The notes beneath the pieces were generated by a model. That model was given only the letters and a program-made list of their open reading frames with translations. It made no database searches and had not been told where the DNA came from. From Alphaproteobacteria bacterium (lineage in GTDB: Bacteria > Pseudomonadota > Alphaproteobacteria > Micavibrionales > Micavibrionaceae): a stretch of 59,939 nt of DNA. Made by a program: the position numbers and the translations under genes. Below, piece by piece: positions 7,995-19,055 of the stretch. Each line of letters opens with the position of its first letter. Position 1 is the stretch's first letter. The stretch covers positions 1 to 59,939 of the forward strand of contig JABAZY010000028.1 of assembly GCA_018608245.1 (NCBI GenBank), in the 5' to 3' direction.

Positions 7995-9545
7995 ATGGAA
8001 ATTAGAGCTGCAGAAATTTCTGAGATCTTGAAAAAACAAATAGCTGACTTTAGCGCGCAAGCTGATGTTGCTGAAATTGGTCAAGTGTTATCCGTAGGTG
8101 ATGGTGTTGCCCGCGTTTATGGTCTTGATAATGTCCGTGCTGGTGAGATGGTTGAATTCCCAGGTGGTATTAAAGGGATGGCCTTGAACCTAGAGAGCGA
8201 CAATGTTGGTATCGTTATCTTTGGTAATGACCGTGATATTAAAGAAGGCGACATTGTTCGCCGTACTGGTGAGATTGTTCAGGTTCCTGTAGGTCCTGAG
8301 CTTCTTGGTCGTGTTGTTGATGGTTTGGGTAACCCAATTGATGGTAAAGGCCCATTGAAAGCTAAAGAAAGCCGTCGTGTTGAAGTTAAAGCGCCAGGTA
8401 TTATGCCACGTAAATCTGTGCATGAGCCTATGCAATCAGGTGTTAAAGCGATTGACGCGCTTGTGCCTGTTGGTCGTGGTCAACGTGAGCTTATCATTGG
8501 TGACCGTCAAACTGGTAAAACAGCGGTAGCCGTTGATACAATCATTAATCAAAAACACGTAAACAGCGAAGATGATAAATCTAAGCACCTTTTCTGTGTA
8601 TATGTGGCTATCGGTCAAAAACGTTCAACAGTGGCTCAATTAGTTAAAGAGCTAGAAGATAATGGTGCAATGGAATATTCAATTATTGTTGCAGCGACTG
8701 CTTCTGATCCTGCACCGATGCAGTTCTTGTCAGCCTATACTGGCTGTGCGATGGCTGAATATTTCCGTGATAACGGTCAACATTCATTGATCATTTATGA
8801 TGATTTATCAAAACAAGCTGTGGCGTATCGTCAAATGTCATTGCTTCTTCGTCGTCCACCGGGACGTGAAGCATATCCAGGGGATGTTTTCTATATTCAC
8901 TCACGTTTGCTAGAGCGTTCATGTAAATTGAACGAAGATAACGGTTCAGGCTCTATGACAGCTCTGCCAGTGATTGAAACACAAGCAGGTGATGTGTCAG
9001 CCTATATTCCAACAAACGTGATCTCTATTACTGATGGTCAGATCTTCTTGGAAACTGATTTGTTCTTTAAAGGTATTCGTCCTGCGATTAACGTTGGTTT
9101 GTCAGTTTCTCGTGTTGGTTCTGCAGCGCAAACAAAAGCGATGAAACAGGTTTCTGGTTCTATTAAGCTTGAGCTTGCTCAGTACCGTGAAATGGAAGCA
9201 TTTGCTCAGTTTGCGTCTGACCTTGACCCAGCAACACAAAGATTGCTTGCTCGTGGTGCGCGTTTGACACAATTATTGAAGCAACCTCAATACTCACCAC
9301 TTGCGATGGAAGAACAAGTTGTTGTTATCTATGCGGGTACTAAAGGGTATTTGGATGATGTTGCAGTTGCTGATGTTTCTGATTATGAGCAAAATATGCT
9401 TGCTGAAATCCGTTCAAAAGGAAAAGCAATTCTGAAAACAATCCGTGAGCAACAAAAACTTGATGATAAAGTTGAAGGTAAGATGAAAGATTTCCTAGAG
9501 AAATTCACAAAATCTTATGTATCTGCTCACAAAAAAGCCGCTTAA
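7995..9545 (+). CDS. atpA: ATP synthase F1 subunit alpha
   Basis: This is the non-catalytic nucleotide-binding subunit of the F1 hexamer, 516 residues. It has Walker A GDRQTGKT at 169-176, the alpha signature [14 protein letters not shown], and the catalytic-interface arginine in that loop. The ATG follows an AGAGGAAAA ribosome binding site, 37 bp after atpH. Length and motifs are typical. Codon use looks optimised and GT-rich, as in other highly expressed genes of the window (atpD, recA). Confidence 0.98.
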   Translation: MEIRAAEISEILKKQIADFSAQADVAEIGQVLSVGDGVARVYGLDNVRAGEMVEFPGGIKGMALNLESDNVGIVIFGNDRDIKEGDIVRRTGEIVQVPVGPELLGRVVDGLGNPIDGKGPLKAKESRRVEVKAPGIMPRKSVHEPMQSGVKAIDALVPVGRGQRELIIGDRQTGKTAVAVDTIINQKHVNSEDDKSKHLFCVYVAIGQKRSTVAQLVKELEDNGAMEYSIIVAATASDPAPMQFLSAYTGCAMAEYFRDNGQHSLIIYDDLSKQAVAYRQMSLLLRRPPGREAYPGDVFYIHSRLLERSCKLNEDNGSGSMTALPVIETQAGDVSAYIPTNVISITDGQIFLETDLFFKGIRPAINVGLSVSRVGSAAQTKAMKQVSGSIKLELAQYREMEAFAQFASDLDPATQRLLARGARLTQLLKQPQYSPLAMEEQVVVIYAGTKGYLDDVAVADVSDYEQNMLAEIRSKGKAILKTIREQQKLDDKVEGKMKDFLEKFTKSYVSAHKKAA

Positions 9546-9569
9546 GCAAAGAAGGAAGAGTAATCTCTT

Positions 9570-10469
9570 ATGCCAAGTTTAAAAGATTATAGAGATAGAA
9601 TAGCCTCCGTTAAGTCGACGAAAAAAATTACGTCGGCGATGAAAATGGTTGCGGCTTCTAAGCTTAAAAAAGCCCAAAGCCAAGCAGAGGCTTCACAGCC
9701 TTATGCACGTGCAATGGCAGAAATGCTTGAGCGTGTTGCTGCTGGTGTGACCATTACTGATGCGTCGCCGAAGTTGCTAATTGGTACGGGTTCCGAACAA
9801 CGTCACTTACTGGTTGTCGTAACTTCTGATCGCGGTCTTTGTGGTGGTTTTAACGGTAATCTTGTGCGTCTAGCTAGAATCGAAATCAACAGATTGTTGA
9901 GTGAAGGTAAAGAAGTTCAGATTATCACTGTGGGCCGTAAAGCACGTGATTTATTAAAGCGTGAACATGGTTCTAAAATTATCAAAAACTTTACAGGTAT
10001 TGGTGGAAGTTCTCGCGTTAGTTTCGCAGAAGCTAACCAAGTGACTGAAATGGTTTTAGATCAATTCGAAGCGGGTAACTTTGATGTTTGTTCATTGATC
10101 TACAACAATTTTAAATCTGTAATGACACAAGAGCCGAAGGCACAACAAATTATTCCATTTTCATTAACGGATACAATTCGCGCAAATGACAATGATGCAC
10201 CAGAAGTTCTGGCATCACCTTATGCGTTTGAGCCTGAAGAAAATGAGATTTTAGGTTTGTTGTTACCGAAAAATTTAGGTGTTCAGTTATTCCGTGCGCT
10301 ACTGGATAGCGCAGCAGGGGAACAAGCGGCTCGTATGACCGCGATGGATAATGCTACACGTAATGCAGGTGAGAAAATTGATGGCTTAACATTGGTTTAT
10401 AACCGTGCCCGTCAAGCTGCAATTACAAAAGAATTAATCGAAATTATTTCTGGTGCGGAAGCAGTTTAA
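9570..10469 (+). CDS. atpG: ATP synthase F1 subunit gamma
   Basis: The gamma subunit is the rotating central shaft of F1. It has 299 residues with the expected N-terminal coiled coil ([20 protein letters not shown]...[10 protein letters not shown]), the middle [13 protein letters not shown] segment, and the conserved C-terminal helix ending [20 protein letters not shown]. It lies 24 bp after atpA with its own GAAGGAAGAG ribosome binding site. Nothing unusual was seen. Confidence 0.97.
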   Translation: MPSLKDYRDRIASVKSTKKITSAMKMVAASKLKKAQSQAEASQPYARAMAEMLERVAAGVTITDASPKLLIGTGSEQRHLLVVVTSDRGLCGGFNGNLVRLARIEINRLLSEGKEVQIITVGRKARDLLKREHGSKIIKNFTGIGGSSRVSFAEANQVTEMVLDQFEAGNFDVCSLIYNNFKSVMTQEPKAQQIIPFSLTDTIRANDNDAPEVLASPYAFEPEENEILGLLLPKNLGVQLFRALLDSAAGEQAARMTAMDNATRNAGEKIDGLTLVYNRARQAAITKELIEIISGAEAV

Positions 10470-10500
10470 TAAATAACAAAATTAACGATAAGATTTTTAA

Positions 10501-11943
<1,443 letters not shown>

Positions 11944-11954
11944 TAGGAACTAAA

Positions 11955-12386
11955 ATGTCTGAAAACACATCACAACAATTTAACTTTGAACTTGTTTCAT
12001 CTGAAGAAAAGTTAGTGTCTGAGCCAGCATGGCAAGTTACTATTCCGGGTGAAGAAGGAACATTTGGCGTGCGTGCAGGGCACAGTTCGCTTGTTTCATC
12101 TATTCGTCCAGGTATTGTTGAGATTGTGTCTGCGCAAGGTAATACACCATCCAAAATTTTTATAGCTGGCGGCTTTGCTGATGTAACAGCTACTAATTGT
12201 ACAATTTTAGCCGAGGAAGCTATGAAGTTGGAAGATTTAGATCAAGGCGATATTGAACAAGAAATATCAAGCCTAAGCTCTAATCTTGATAACGCAAAAG
12301 ACGATGTTGAAAAAATTCGCCTTACGCGTCAGCTAACTTTAGCCAAAGCAAAACTAACTGCTATCACTGGTCAATTAGCGGCGTAA
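11955..12386 (+). CDS. atpC: ATP synthase F1 subunit epsilon
   Basis: The epsilon subunit couples rotation and can inhibit ATP hydrolysis. It has 143 residues, with an N-terminal beta-sandwich (FELVSSEEKLVSEPAWQVTIPGEEGTFGV, FIAGGFADV) and a C-terminal helical hairpin from about residue 95. It closes the atp operon. An SDR gene begins three bases later without a terminator. Confidence 0.94.
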   Translation: MSENTSQQFNFELVSSEEKLVSEPAWQVTIPGEEGTFGVRAGHSSLVSSIRPGIVEIVSAQGNTPSKIFIAGGFADVTATNCTILAEEAMKLEDLDQGDIEQEISSLSSNLDNAKDDVEKIRLTRQLTLAKAKLTAITGQLAA

Positions 12387-12389
12387 ATC

Positions 12390-13091
12390 ATGTTAAATAA
12401 AACCGCTATTGTTACAGGATCAACAGGCGGTATAGGGAAGGCGATTTGCCAGTCATTTCATGATGAGGGCATTAATGTCATTGGCGTCTCTCATGCGCCA
12501 GATGAAACAACAGCATGGAAGAACTATGCTTGTGATTTGGCTGATGTGAATACGTTAGAAAATAATTTTAATAAAATTTGTGAAGCTCATGGGGCAACTG
12601 CAAATATTTTAATAAATAATGCGGGGGTTTATCATGCGAAGGCATGGACAGATCTCTCTGTGTTAGAATTTGAACAGGCCATGAGCGTTAACACAACAGC
12701 ACCATTTATTTTGATACGGGCTTGGGCTAATAAGTTGATTGAACAAAAACAATCTGGTGTTTGTGTAAATGTTTCATCTGTATCCGCCCACCTGGGTAGC
12801 GTTGACGTTTCTTATGCGGCCTCAAAAGCGGGCGTAAATTTAGTGACCAAAACAATGGCCAAAGCTTTAGCGACGCATGATATTCGTGTGAATGGAATTG
12901 CACCAGGGCCCATTAAAACAAAAATGGCGGATAGAATTCCCTTAGATCGTCAAGAAAAATACAAAGAAAATATCCCTATGCAACGGTTTGGTGACGTTAA
13001 AGAAATTGCTTCATTGGTTAGATTTTTGACGAATGACCAATCCTCTTTTATCACTGGCGAAACAATTAATATTGATGGTGGTCTTAGTTAA
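12390..13091 (+). CDS. Short-chain dehydrogenase/reductase, FabG/PhaB-like
   Basis: A 233-residue classical SDR. It has the nucleotide-binding TGSTGGIGKAI at 9-19, NNAG, the catalytic serine in NVSSVSAH, and the YAASK catalytic pair. The C-terminus FLTNDQSSFITGETINIDGG is typical of 3-oxoacyl-ACP or acetoacetyl-CoA reductases. Exact substrate is not readable. It starts three bases after atpC and is probably cotranscribed with the ATP synthase, an arrangement that implies no functional link by itself. Its stop is 30 bp from that of the convergent pabC. Confidence 0.85.
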   Translation: MLNKTAIVTGSTGGIGKAICQSFHDEGINVIGVSHAPDETTAWKNYACDLADVNTLENNFNKICEAHGATANILINNAGVYHAKAWTDLSVLEFEQAMSVNTTAPFILIRAWANKLIEQKQSGVCVNVSSVSAHLGSVDVSYAASKAGVNLVTKTMAKALATHDIRVNGIAPGPIKTKMADRIPLDRQEKYKENIPMQRFGDVKEIASLVRFLTNDQSSFITGETINIDGGLS

Positions 13092-13121
13092 TAGACATCC
13101 TTACTCAAATATTAGATCTTA

Positions 13122-13874
13122 TTAAATAAGCGTAACGTGGCGAAGGCCGAAGAAACTATTGGTTAGGTAAATTTTATCTGCACCCTTTAGGCGCTCAATC
13201 GAAATACTTTCTTGCTTGACTTCACGCTTTTCTATGAATTTTCTACGGGTAACACCCGCTAGTACGCCATCTTTTAATGGAGGGGTAATGAGAATGTTAT
13301 TTTCTTCGATGAAAATATTACTTGTTGTAGCGCAGGCTACATTGCCGTCTGTATTTGTTAGAATTGCCTCTTGAGCGCCTAGCTCTTCTGCTAATCTACG
13401 TGCGGCGTAGCTACGTGAGTAATCAAGGCGTTTACAATTTTCTAAAGCACAGCCTGCTATGCGTGGGAACTCAGTGATAATAGTCGCTTCGCAAGGTTCT
13501 GTATTATCAGGATTTTCTGCTAAACCAACACTAATCAGGATAGTTAATTGAGTTGCTCTAGCTAAAGGGGCAGAGACTTCTCCACCTGTGATGGTGGTGC
13601 GAATACGTGCATAATTTTCGTTCAAGTTGTTTTTTTGTAATAACTCAACATAAATTTTTTCGAAATCATCGAATGATAAGGCTGGCTCTAACCCAATAAC
13701 AGTTTTAGCATCATGGATAATACGCTCATAATGTTCTTGGGCGTAAACACCTTTACCGTTATGTGCCAGTATGGAATCAAAAATGCCAATACCTGTTGTG
13801 AAGCCACAATCATTGGACGCAATAATAGGTTTATTATCTTTTATATACTCACCATTAAAATAAATAGTACTCAT
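13122..13874 (-). CDS. pabC: Aminotransferase class IV, likely 4-amino-4-deoxychorismate lyase
   Basis: A 250-residue PLP enzyme of fold type IV. The sequence shows the N-terminal substrate loop DCGFTTGIGIFDSI, the lysine context NCKRLDYSRSYAARRLAE, and the C-terminal GVLAGVTRRKFIE phosphate-binding region. D-amino acid and branched-chain transaminases share this fold. The direct 4-bp overlap with pabB makes aminodeoxychorismate lyase, the last step to p-aminobenzoate for folate, the best call. Confidence 0.8.
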   Translation of the reverse strand: MSTIYFNGEYIKDNKPIIASNDCGFTTGIGIFDSILAHNGKGVYAQEHYERIIHDAKTVIGLEPALSFDDFEKIYVELLQKNNLNENYARIRTTITGGEVSAPLARATQLTILISVGLAENPDNTEPCEATIITEFPRIAGCALENCKRLDYSRSYAARRLAEELGAQEAILTNTDGNVACATTSNIFIEENNILITPPLKDGVLAGVTRRKFIEKREVKQESISIERLKGADKIYLTNSFFGLRHVTLI

Positions 13875-15211
13875 TTTTGTTGCTCCTTATGAAGATCAAA
13901 GCTTTCAAATATTTTATTAATTTTCGTATAGGTTTCTTGTAATTCTTGAGCGGGGGTAGACTCACATGTTATACCGCCACCTGCTTGAAGATATATTTTA
14001 TCCTGTGTGTAAATAAGCGTACGAATGGAGATATTTGTATCCATATTTTGGTTAAACCCGATATAGCCCATTGCACCACAATAGGGTCCGCGTTTAATTG
14101 GCTCTAACTCTTCAATGATCTCCATCGCACGAATTTTGGGTGCGCCGGTGATTGAACCACCAGGGAAGCAATTTTTGAGTAAGTCTATTGATGATTTACT
14201 TTCGTCTAATTCACCTGTAACCGTAGAGACCAGATGATGAAGCCCTTTAAAGGTTTCGACCTTACAAAGGTCAGTGACTTTCACACTATGTGGCTTGCTA
14301 ACTTTCGAAATATCATTACGCAATAAATCAACGATCATGATATTTTCGGCACGGTCTTTGGTGCTTTTTGATAGCGTTTCAGGATCTTCTATATCGCTTA
14401 TTGTACCTTTGATAGGTCTCGTTTCTACTATGTTGTCGTTAACGGATAAAAAACGTTCTGGTGAACAAGATGCAAGTTTTACATCACTAAAATTCATGAA
14501 AGCGGAGAAGGGGGCGGGGTTATGTTCACGTAGAGTTTTATAATGCTCAAAAGCATCAAAGTTCTTAGGTTTTTTTGCGTCAAAACGGCGGGTTAAATTA
14601 ACCTGATACACATCGCCAGCATAAATATAGTCAATAATCCTTTGAACATTTTTTTTGTAATCATCCTCAGAAACAGAAGATTGCCAATTAATATTATCAT
14701 CTTGGCTCTTTGTTTCTTTTTTACTGCTTATTTTATCAATTAAGAATTTTTTTTCTTGTTCAAAACGTTCATTATCTTCGGCGTGAATAATCAAGCGCAT
14801 TTCATTTTTTGTATGGTCATGGACTAAGCAATTTGTATAAATGCCAACCATCATATCTGGTACATTAATATCTCTTTGAGCAATATTGGGGAGGGTTTCA
14901 ACTGTCTGCCCTAAATCATATCCCCAGTAACCCGCAAGACCACCAATGAACGGAAGATCAATATTAGATGCTTCAATTTTGTATTTGTTCAGGCGTGATT
15001 GAATGAGGTCAAAAGGGCATTGATCATCAGTAATGCTATAGCTAATAGTCTCACGCGGAGACCAGCAAATAATGCTGTATTGACTTAATGGATGGCGTGT
15101 ATCGTTGCTATCAAAAAACAGGCTATAGGGCATATTGGACAGCGCTTCAAAGCATCTTAAAATATCTGCTTGATTCCATGTTTCCGTATACGTTTTGAGT
15201 TTTAAAACCAT
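13871..15211 (-). CDS. pabB: Aminodeoxychorismate synthase component I
   Basis: A 446-residue chorismate-binding enzyme that aminates chorismate for folate synthesis. The PIKGT motif carries the lysine typical of PabB and not the PIAGT of anthranilate synthase. Downstream are RAENIMIVDLLRNDIS, the CFPGGSITGAPKIRAMEIIEELEP block, and GPYCGAMGYIGF. The N-terminal domain is present but weakly conserved. No glutaminase partner (pabA) is in the window. It forms a translationally coupled pair with pabC. Confidence 0.9.
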   Translation of the reverse strand: MVLKLKTYTETWNQADILRCFEALSNMPYSLFFDSNDTRHPLSQYSIICWSPRETISYSITDDQCPFDLIQSRLNKYKIEASNIDLPFIGGLAGYWGYDLGQTVETLPNIAQRDINVPDMMVGIYTNCLVHDHTKNEMRLIIHAEDNERFEQEKKFLIDKISSKKETKSQDDNINWQSSVSEDDYKKNVQRIIDYIYAGDVYQVNLTRRFDAKKPKNFDAFEHYKTLREHNPAPFSAFMNFSDVKLASCSPERFLSVNDNIVETRPIKGTISDIEDPETLSKSTKDRAENIMIVDLLRNDISKVSKPHSVKVTDLCKVETFKGLHHLVSTVTGELDESKSSIDLLKNCFPGGSITGAPKIRAMEIIEELEPIKRGPYCGAMGYIGFNQNMDTNISIRTLIYTQDKIYLQAGGGITCESTPAQELQETYTKINKIFESFDLHKEQQK

Positions 15212-15231
15212 ACGCTTTTATAGATGAAAAC

Positions 15232-15270
15232 GTGAAAAAAGCCAATCTGGTTCTGAGATTGGCTTTTCAC
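15232..15270 (-). terminator. Intrinsic terminator at the end of the flgFGAH operon
   Basis: GCCAATCT (15241-15248) and AGATTGGC (15256-15263) pair over a 7-base loop, with flanking GTGAAAA/TTTTCAC extending the dyad. On the minus strand the stem is followed by six T residues. It lies between flgH and pabB and would also work, less strongly, on the plus strand. Confidence 0.8.
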
Positions 15271-15300
15271 TTAAAGGGAGTTGGTTCTTAACTCTGTATC

Positions 15301-15329
15301 ACACGCTGAAATATCCCTCCTCAGCGTGT
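15301..15329. other. Second hairpin just downstream of flgH
   Basis: ACACGCTGA (15301-15309) and TCAGCGTGT (15321-15329) form a perfect 9-bp stem with an 11-base loop, 11 bp past the flgH stop and before the intrinsic terminator. It has no T tract, so it may protect the 3' end or act with the following terminator. Confidence 0.5.
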
Positions 15330-15339
15330 AAATTCTTAA

Positions 15340-16113
15340 TTAGAATGGGAACAACACGTCATATACTTGCTGGCCATAGCGCGGTTGTTGCACATCTGTA
15401 ATTTGTCCTTTTCCACCGTAAGAGATACGGGCTTCTGCGATTTTCTCATAAGCGATGGAGTTATCGACTGTAATATCTTCAGGTCGGATGATTCCTGCAA
15501 GTTCTAAAATACGTTTCTCAAAATTCACGCGAACTTCTTGACGACCTTGGATCAACATATTCCCGTTTGGTAATACTTGCGTCACAGTTGCGGCAAGTTT
15601 CATTTCAATCTGTTCTTCACGTTCGGTGCTTCCGCTTCCGCTATAGACGGATCCTGCACCACCTTCGATTAGGTTCTCAGTATCTAAATTATCGTTAATC
15701 AATTGAGGGAGTTTTGTTTCAAGTCCTAATAATGAATTTAATCCTGCATTCTCAGAAGAGCTGCGACGACGCTCACTTTCGTTGTCGAATTCTGCTTGGT
15801 CATCAATATCAATCATCACGGTTAAAATATCGCCGACATTATTGGCACGTTGGTCATCAAAAAATGTTTGACGACTGCCTCCTGCCCAAAGAGAATTATT
15901 TTCTGGTTTAAATTCTTCAACTGTTGGCATAGGCATAGAAACAGAACGATATTGTCTGTCTTCTGCTGGATTTTTAATACGGCTCATTTCTGGTGGTTCA
16001 CCTATGTTGGCTAATCTATCCGCGGCGTTACAGCCTGTTAGTAACATCACCATCATTAAACCTGCGAGCAGGGAGGTTGTGTTCATGCTAATTTTATTTT
16101 CTAGACTCATCAT
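15340..16113 (-). CDS. flgH: Flagellar L-ring protein FlgH
   Basis: The outer-membrane ring lipoprotein of the flagellar basal body. A signal sequence ends in the lipobox LTGC, with lipidated cysteine at residue 28. The family blocks SLWAGGSRQTFFDDQRANNVGDILTV, LAATVTQVLPNGNMLIQGRQEVRVNFE and LAGIIRPEDI are all present, and the length of 257 is normal for the family. An internal ATG at codon 10 would also give a functional lipoprotein signal. It is the last gene of flgF-flgG-flgA-flgH. The P-ring gene flgI is not in the window. Confidence 0.95.
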   Translation of the reverse strand: MMSLENKISMNTTSLLAGLMMVMLLTGCNAADRLANIGEPPEMSRIKNPAEDRQYRSVSMPMPTVEEFKPENNSLWAGGSRQTFFDDQRANNVGDILTVMIDIDDQAEFDNESERRRSSSENAGLNSLLGLETKLPQLINDNLDTENLIEGGAGSVYSGSGSTEREEQIEMKLAATVTQVLPNGNMLIQGRQEVRVNFEKRILELAGIIRPEDITVDNSIAYEKIAEARISYGGKGQITDVQQPRYGQQVYDVLFPF

Positions 16114-16131
16114 TAGTACTCTCCTTATATT

Positions 16132-17100
16132 TTATTGCACAACAACTGCGTTTTCAGCCGAAACATAGGCGTCAACGGTTTGGTGGCTGTTTAAGTTTGT
16201 GACGCGGATAAGGTCACCTTTCGCACCAGATTGTAGGGCTTTACCCTTCGTCGTTAGGACAAGTGGGCCGTCAACATAAGAGATGGTGACACTTTCCCCG
16301 CGACCAACTAATTGTGGTGCTTCTAATTCATTTGATACGATTGGTTTCCCTGCATGGGCAATACGGCGTGGAGTTAGTCCAATTAAATCACTCTCGCGCA
16401 TCAGTAAGTTACTTTGCAGTTTACGCTCTGGCATTTTTATCCAATCAATATCGCGCTTACCGATAATGTCGCCATTTCGTAGGGCTGCCTTAAGAACAGG
16501 GATTTCGACGATACGCTCAATAGAGCCGGACACATTTATTGTTTTTACTGGATTTTCAATTGATGGAGCAACGATAGAGGCACGGAAAGTATTTTTCTGA
16601 TGGTTAAATGAGAAGTTACTAACTTCCATATTTTCTCCAGCTTCTTTTGGTAGAATAATTTCTGGTCGACCAGTATTCATATCCAAATCATACAGACCTG
16701 TAATGCCTTCGTTAGAAAGTGAATTACGTAATTTTTCTTCGATGTCTTCATAAGGGATAATAGTTGCTTCACGGCGCACAGTAATACTGTCAGCGCTATT
16801 TTCTGGACGCCAAGGCAGGTCTAGTGAAATGGCAATGCGGTACAAAGTACGCGCATTTAATACCATGTCTTCACCAGGGCGAGGGGCGGCACCAATCACA
16901 TAGTCTGCATTATTGGTAACGCCATCAAATAGATCTTTTACTTTTAAAACATCGCTCGTAACAATGCTGACATCTTTTAAACTAGCGGCAAGGGCAGTGC
17001 GCGCGCCAATAAATACACCAGCTAAAATGATGGCTACCCAAAGGTAGACTACAAGCATTTTTGTGGTTAGTGATTTATTCGATTTAAAAATATTCAGCAT
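16132..17100 (-). CDS. flgA: Flagellar basal body P-ring formation chaperone FlgA
   Basis: A periplasmic chaperone for P-ring assembly, 322 residues. A hydrophobic N-terminal segment (about 14-37) acts as a signal peptide or anchor. The C-terminal SAF-like domain is recognisable: VLKAALRNGDIIGKRDIDWI, MRESDLIGLTPRRIAHAGKPIVSNELEAP, SVTISYVDGPLVLTTKGKALQSGAKGDLIRVTN. It lies between flgG and flgH with 18-24 bp gaps. The N-terminal half is longer than in enterobacterial FlgA, as is common in alphaproteobacteria. Confidence 0.92.
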   Translation of the reverse strand: MLNIFKSNKSLTTKMLVVYLWVAIILAGVFIGARTALAASLKDVSIVTSDVLKVKDLFDGVTNNADYVIGAAPRPGEDMVLNARTLYRIAISLDLPWRPENSADSITVRREATIIPYEDIEEKLRNSLSNEGITGLYDLDMNTGRPEIILPKEAGENMEVSNFSFNHQKNTFRASIVAPSIENPVKTINVSGSIERIVEIPVLKAALRNGDIIGKRDIDWIKMPERKLQSNLLMRESDLIGLTPRRIAHAGKPIVSNELEAPQLVGRGESVTISYVDGPLVLTTKGKALQSGAKGDLIRVTNLNSHQTVDAYVSAENAVVVQ

Positions 17101-17124
17101 TATCTACTCCTTATCTTTCAAAGA

Positions 17125-17916
17125 TTATCTAATCTGTGTGATCGTTTGTAACATCTCATCACTTGTACTAATCACGTTTGAGTTCATCTCATAGGCACGT
17201 TGTGCCGCAATTAGATTTGTGATTTCTTCAACGATGTTAACGTTTGAATTCTCGATAGCGCCTTGACGAATTGTGCCAAGGTCATCTTCACCAGGCTCAC
17301 CTGTATTGGCATTACCTGATGCGGTTGTTTCTAAAAACAATGTGTCACCAATGGCTTCTAAACCGCCAGGATTGATGAATTTAGCTAGTTCAATTTGGCC
17401 AATATTGTCAAATTCAACTTGATCGGCAATTTTTACCAACACTTCACCAGAGGCATTCACGACAATATCAATGGCCTCTTCTGGTACGTTTAAACCAGGT
17501 TGTAATCTATACCCTTGTGGGTTCACGATTTCACCATTTTCATTAAGTTGATAAACACTGGCACGGGTATAAGCGGTTTCACCGTTTGGTAACTCGATTT
17601 GGAAGTAACCTTCACCATTGATCGCTAAATCAAGATCATTTTCTGTTAGCTGGATAGATCCTTGTTCATGGAGACGGTAAACCGCACCAACGCTAACACC
17701 CAAACCAAATTGTAAGCCTGATGGGAGAGTGGTTTCAGAATCAGCAGAGGTTGCGCCTGGGCGAATTTTATTTTGATAAAGTAAATCCTGAAATTCTGCA
17801 CGTTGGCGTTTAAAGCCTGTTGTTGTCATGTTGGCGATGTTGTTTGAAATCACATCAACATTTTGCTGCTGTGCTAGCATCCCTGTTGCGCCAATATCTA
17901 ATGAACGTGTTACCAT
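17125..17916 (-). CDS. flgG: Flagellar distal rod protein FlgG
   Basis: The distal rod subunit, 263 residues. It starts with the rod/hook family signature (LDIGATGMLAQQQNVDVISNNIANMTTTGFKRQRAEFQDLLY) and ends with the matching C-terminal helix (ENSNVNIVEEITNLIAAQRAYEMNSNVISTSDEMLQTITQIR). Both helices are needed for axial assembly. The AGGAGAA ribosome binding site precedes the ATG. Length and both ends are typical. Confidence 0.97.
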   Translation of the reverse strand: MVTRSLDIGATGMLAQQQNVDVISNNIANMTTTGFKRQRAEFQDLLYQNKIRPGATSADSETTLPSGLQFGLGVSVGAVYRLHEQGSIQLTENDLDLAINGEGYFQIELPNGETAYTRASVYQLNENGEIVNPQGYRLQPGLNVPEEAIDIVVNASGEVLVKIADQVEFDNIGQIELAKFINPGGLEAIGDTLFLETTASGNANTGEPGEDDLGTIRQGAIENSNVNIVEEITNLIAAQRAYEMNSNVISTSDEMLQTITQIR

Positions 17917-17970
17917 TTTACTTTTCTCCTTAAATTAAATCTTTATCTATGTATCTATGTGTAAATTTTG

Positions 17971-18693
17971 TTATTCAACTTTTGCTAATCTTTGCGCTGC
18001 TTCTTTCATGCGGTCATGCTCATTTTTCATCATGTTCTGCACGGATTGATATTCGCGGTGAACATCAATCATGCGGGTCATCTCAACAACAGCCAGAACA
18101 TTCGATCCTTCAAGGCTTCCCTGAACAACGCTTGTATCTTCTGGTGGTTGTGGCTCGGCATTGGTCACATAAAGACCATTACCAGCTGGGTTTAATTCTT
18201 GTGGGTTATCAAATTCGGCTAAAAGCAATTGTCCGATTTCACCATCTTCAGTTGAGACAACACCTTTTCTATCAATGTAAACATTTGCGGCATCTTCTGG
18301 AATTCTGATCTCACCGCCACCTTGGCTAGCAACGGGAAGGCCCATAGCGTTTTTAATAACGCCATTTGCATCCTGTGTTAAATTACCAGAGCGTGTGTAT
18401 TGAACACCTGCTGGTGTTTGAATACCTAAGAAACCATTTCCAACAATCGCAACATCTAGTGGGTTGCCTGTCACTTTTACTGGACCTGGATCAAGCATTT
18501 GGTATTGACCATAATCCAACACAAGCGACATATCTTCTTCCATATGTCTTGGGTCTGATACGTATTCACTAAAGACCATGTTTTGTGCGCGGTAGCCTGA
18601 TGTGTTGATATTGGCAACGTTATTGGCAATGATCGACATATTTTCTCTTAGAACAACTTGTTTTGATAATCCTATATAGAGGGAATTTTCCAT
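17971..18693 (-). CDS. flgF: Flagellar proximal rod protein FlgF
   Basis: A proximal rod subunit, 240 residues, first gene of the flgFGAH operon. The N-terminal rod motif is present (VVLRENMSIIANNVANINTSGYRAQNMVFSEYV), as is the C-terminal helix (GSLEGSNVLAVVEMTRMIDVHREYQSVQNMMKNEHDRMKEAAQRL). A sigma-54 promoter match lies about 52 bp upstream, so expression is probably tied to the flagellar middle-class hierarchy. Confidence 0.95.
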   Translation of the reverse strand: MENSLYIGLSKQVVLRENMSIIANNVANINTSGYRAQNMVFSEYVSDPRHMEEDMSLVLDYGQYQMLDPGPVKVTGNPLDVAIVGNGFLGIQTPAGVQYTRSGNLTQDANGVIKNAMGLPVASQGGGEIRIPEDAANVYIDRKGVVSTEDGEIGQLLLAEFDNPQELNPAGNGLYVTNAEPQPPEDTSVVQGSLEGSNVLAVVEMTRMIDVHREYQSVQNMMKNEHDRMKEAAQRLAKVE

Positions 18694-19055
18694 TTTCTAA
18701 TCCTGCCTATTACTTTCTAAAATATTAAATCTCCCCTTTCTCAATGCATAAGCCGTGCCAGAAGTAAAAATCTTTTGTTTTCAATAGGTTGTTTATGAGT
18801 AAGCGTGTTGATACGGGCAGGGATAGCCTTCTTTGCTGGAGTCGGGATTACGTTAATAGGTAAGTTTTGCCGTGATTGAACGGGTACACTATTCAGTTTT
18901 GTGGTCAGCCTTGTGGGTTTTTCCGCAATTTGGCTAGTCAGATAGATAGGATTGTCTCTATAATTAACTGAATAATAAATTAGTTTATGCTATGATTTAA
19001 TTTAATAATTTCCATTTTTCTCATAGCTGTAGAGATAAAAGTTAGGACACCTTAA
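18694..19055. other. 362-bp intergenic region between divergent flgF and fliL
   Basis: No convincing gene is seen. It holds the sigma-54 match for flgF at 18745-18760. On the fliL side it is very AT-rich (18960-19050) with several TAAT/TTAA tracts. A TTAA-N7-ATAA near 18963-18977 is only a degenerate CtrA-type half match. No convincing -35/-10 pair was found for fliL. Confidence 0.6.
18745..18760 (-). promoter_or_regulatory. Sigma-54 (-24/-12) promoter for the flgFGAH operon
   Basis: On the minus strand the sequence is TGGCACG-GCTT-ATGC-A, matching the consensus TGGCACG-N4-TTGC at all key positions, with GG and GC exactly 12 bases apart. The -12 element is about 52 bp upstream of the flgF ATG. 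Confidence 0.78.

Noticed and set aside
14758-14770. Second GTTC...GTTC direct repeat resembling a LexA box
   Set aside because: The spacer is 5, not 7, and it lies in the middle of pabB.
18963-18977. CtrA-like TTAA-N7-ATAA upstream of fliL
   Set aside because: One half site is mismatched in a very AT-rich stretch, where such matches are expected by chance.
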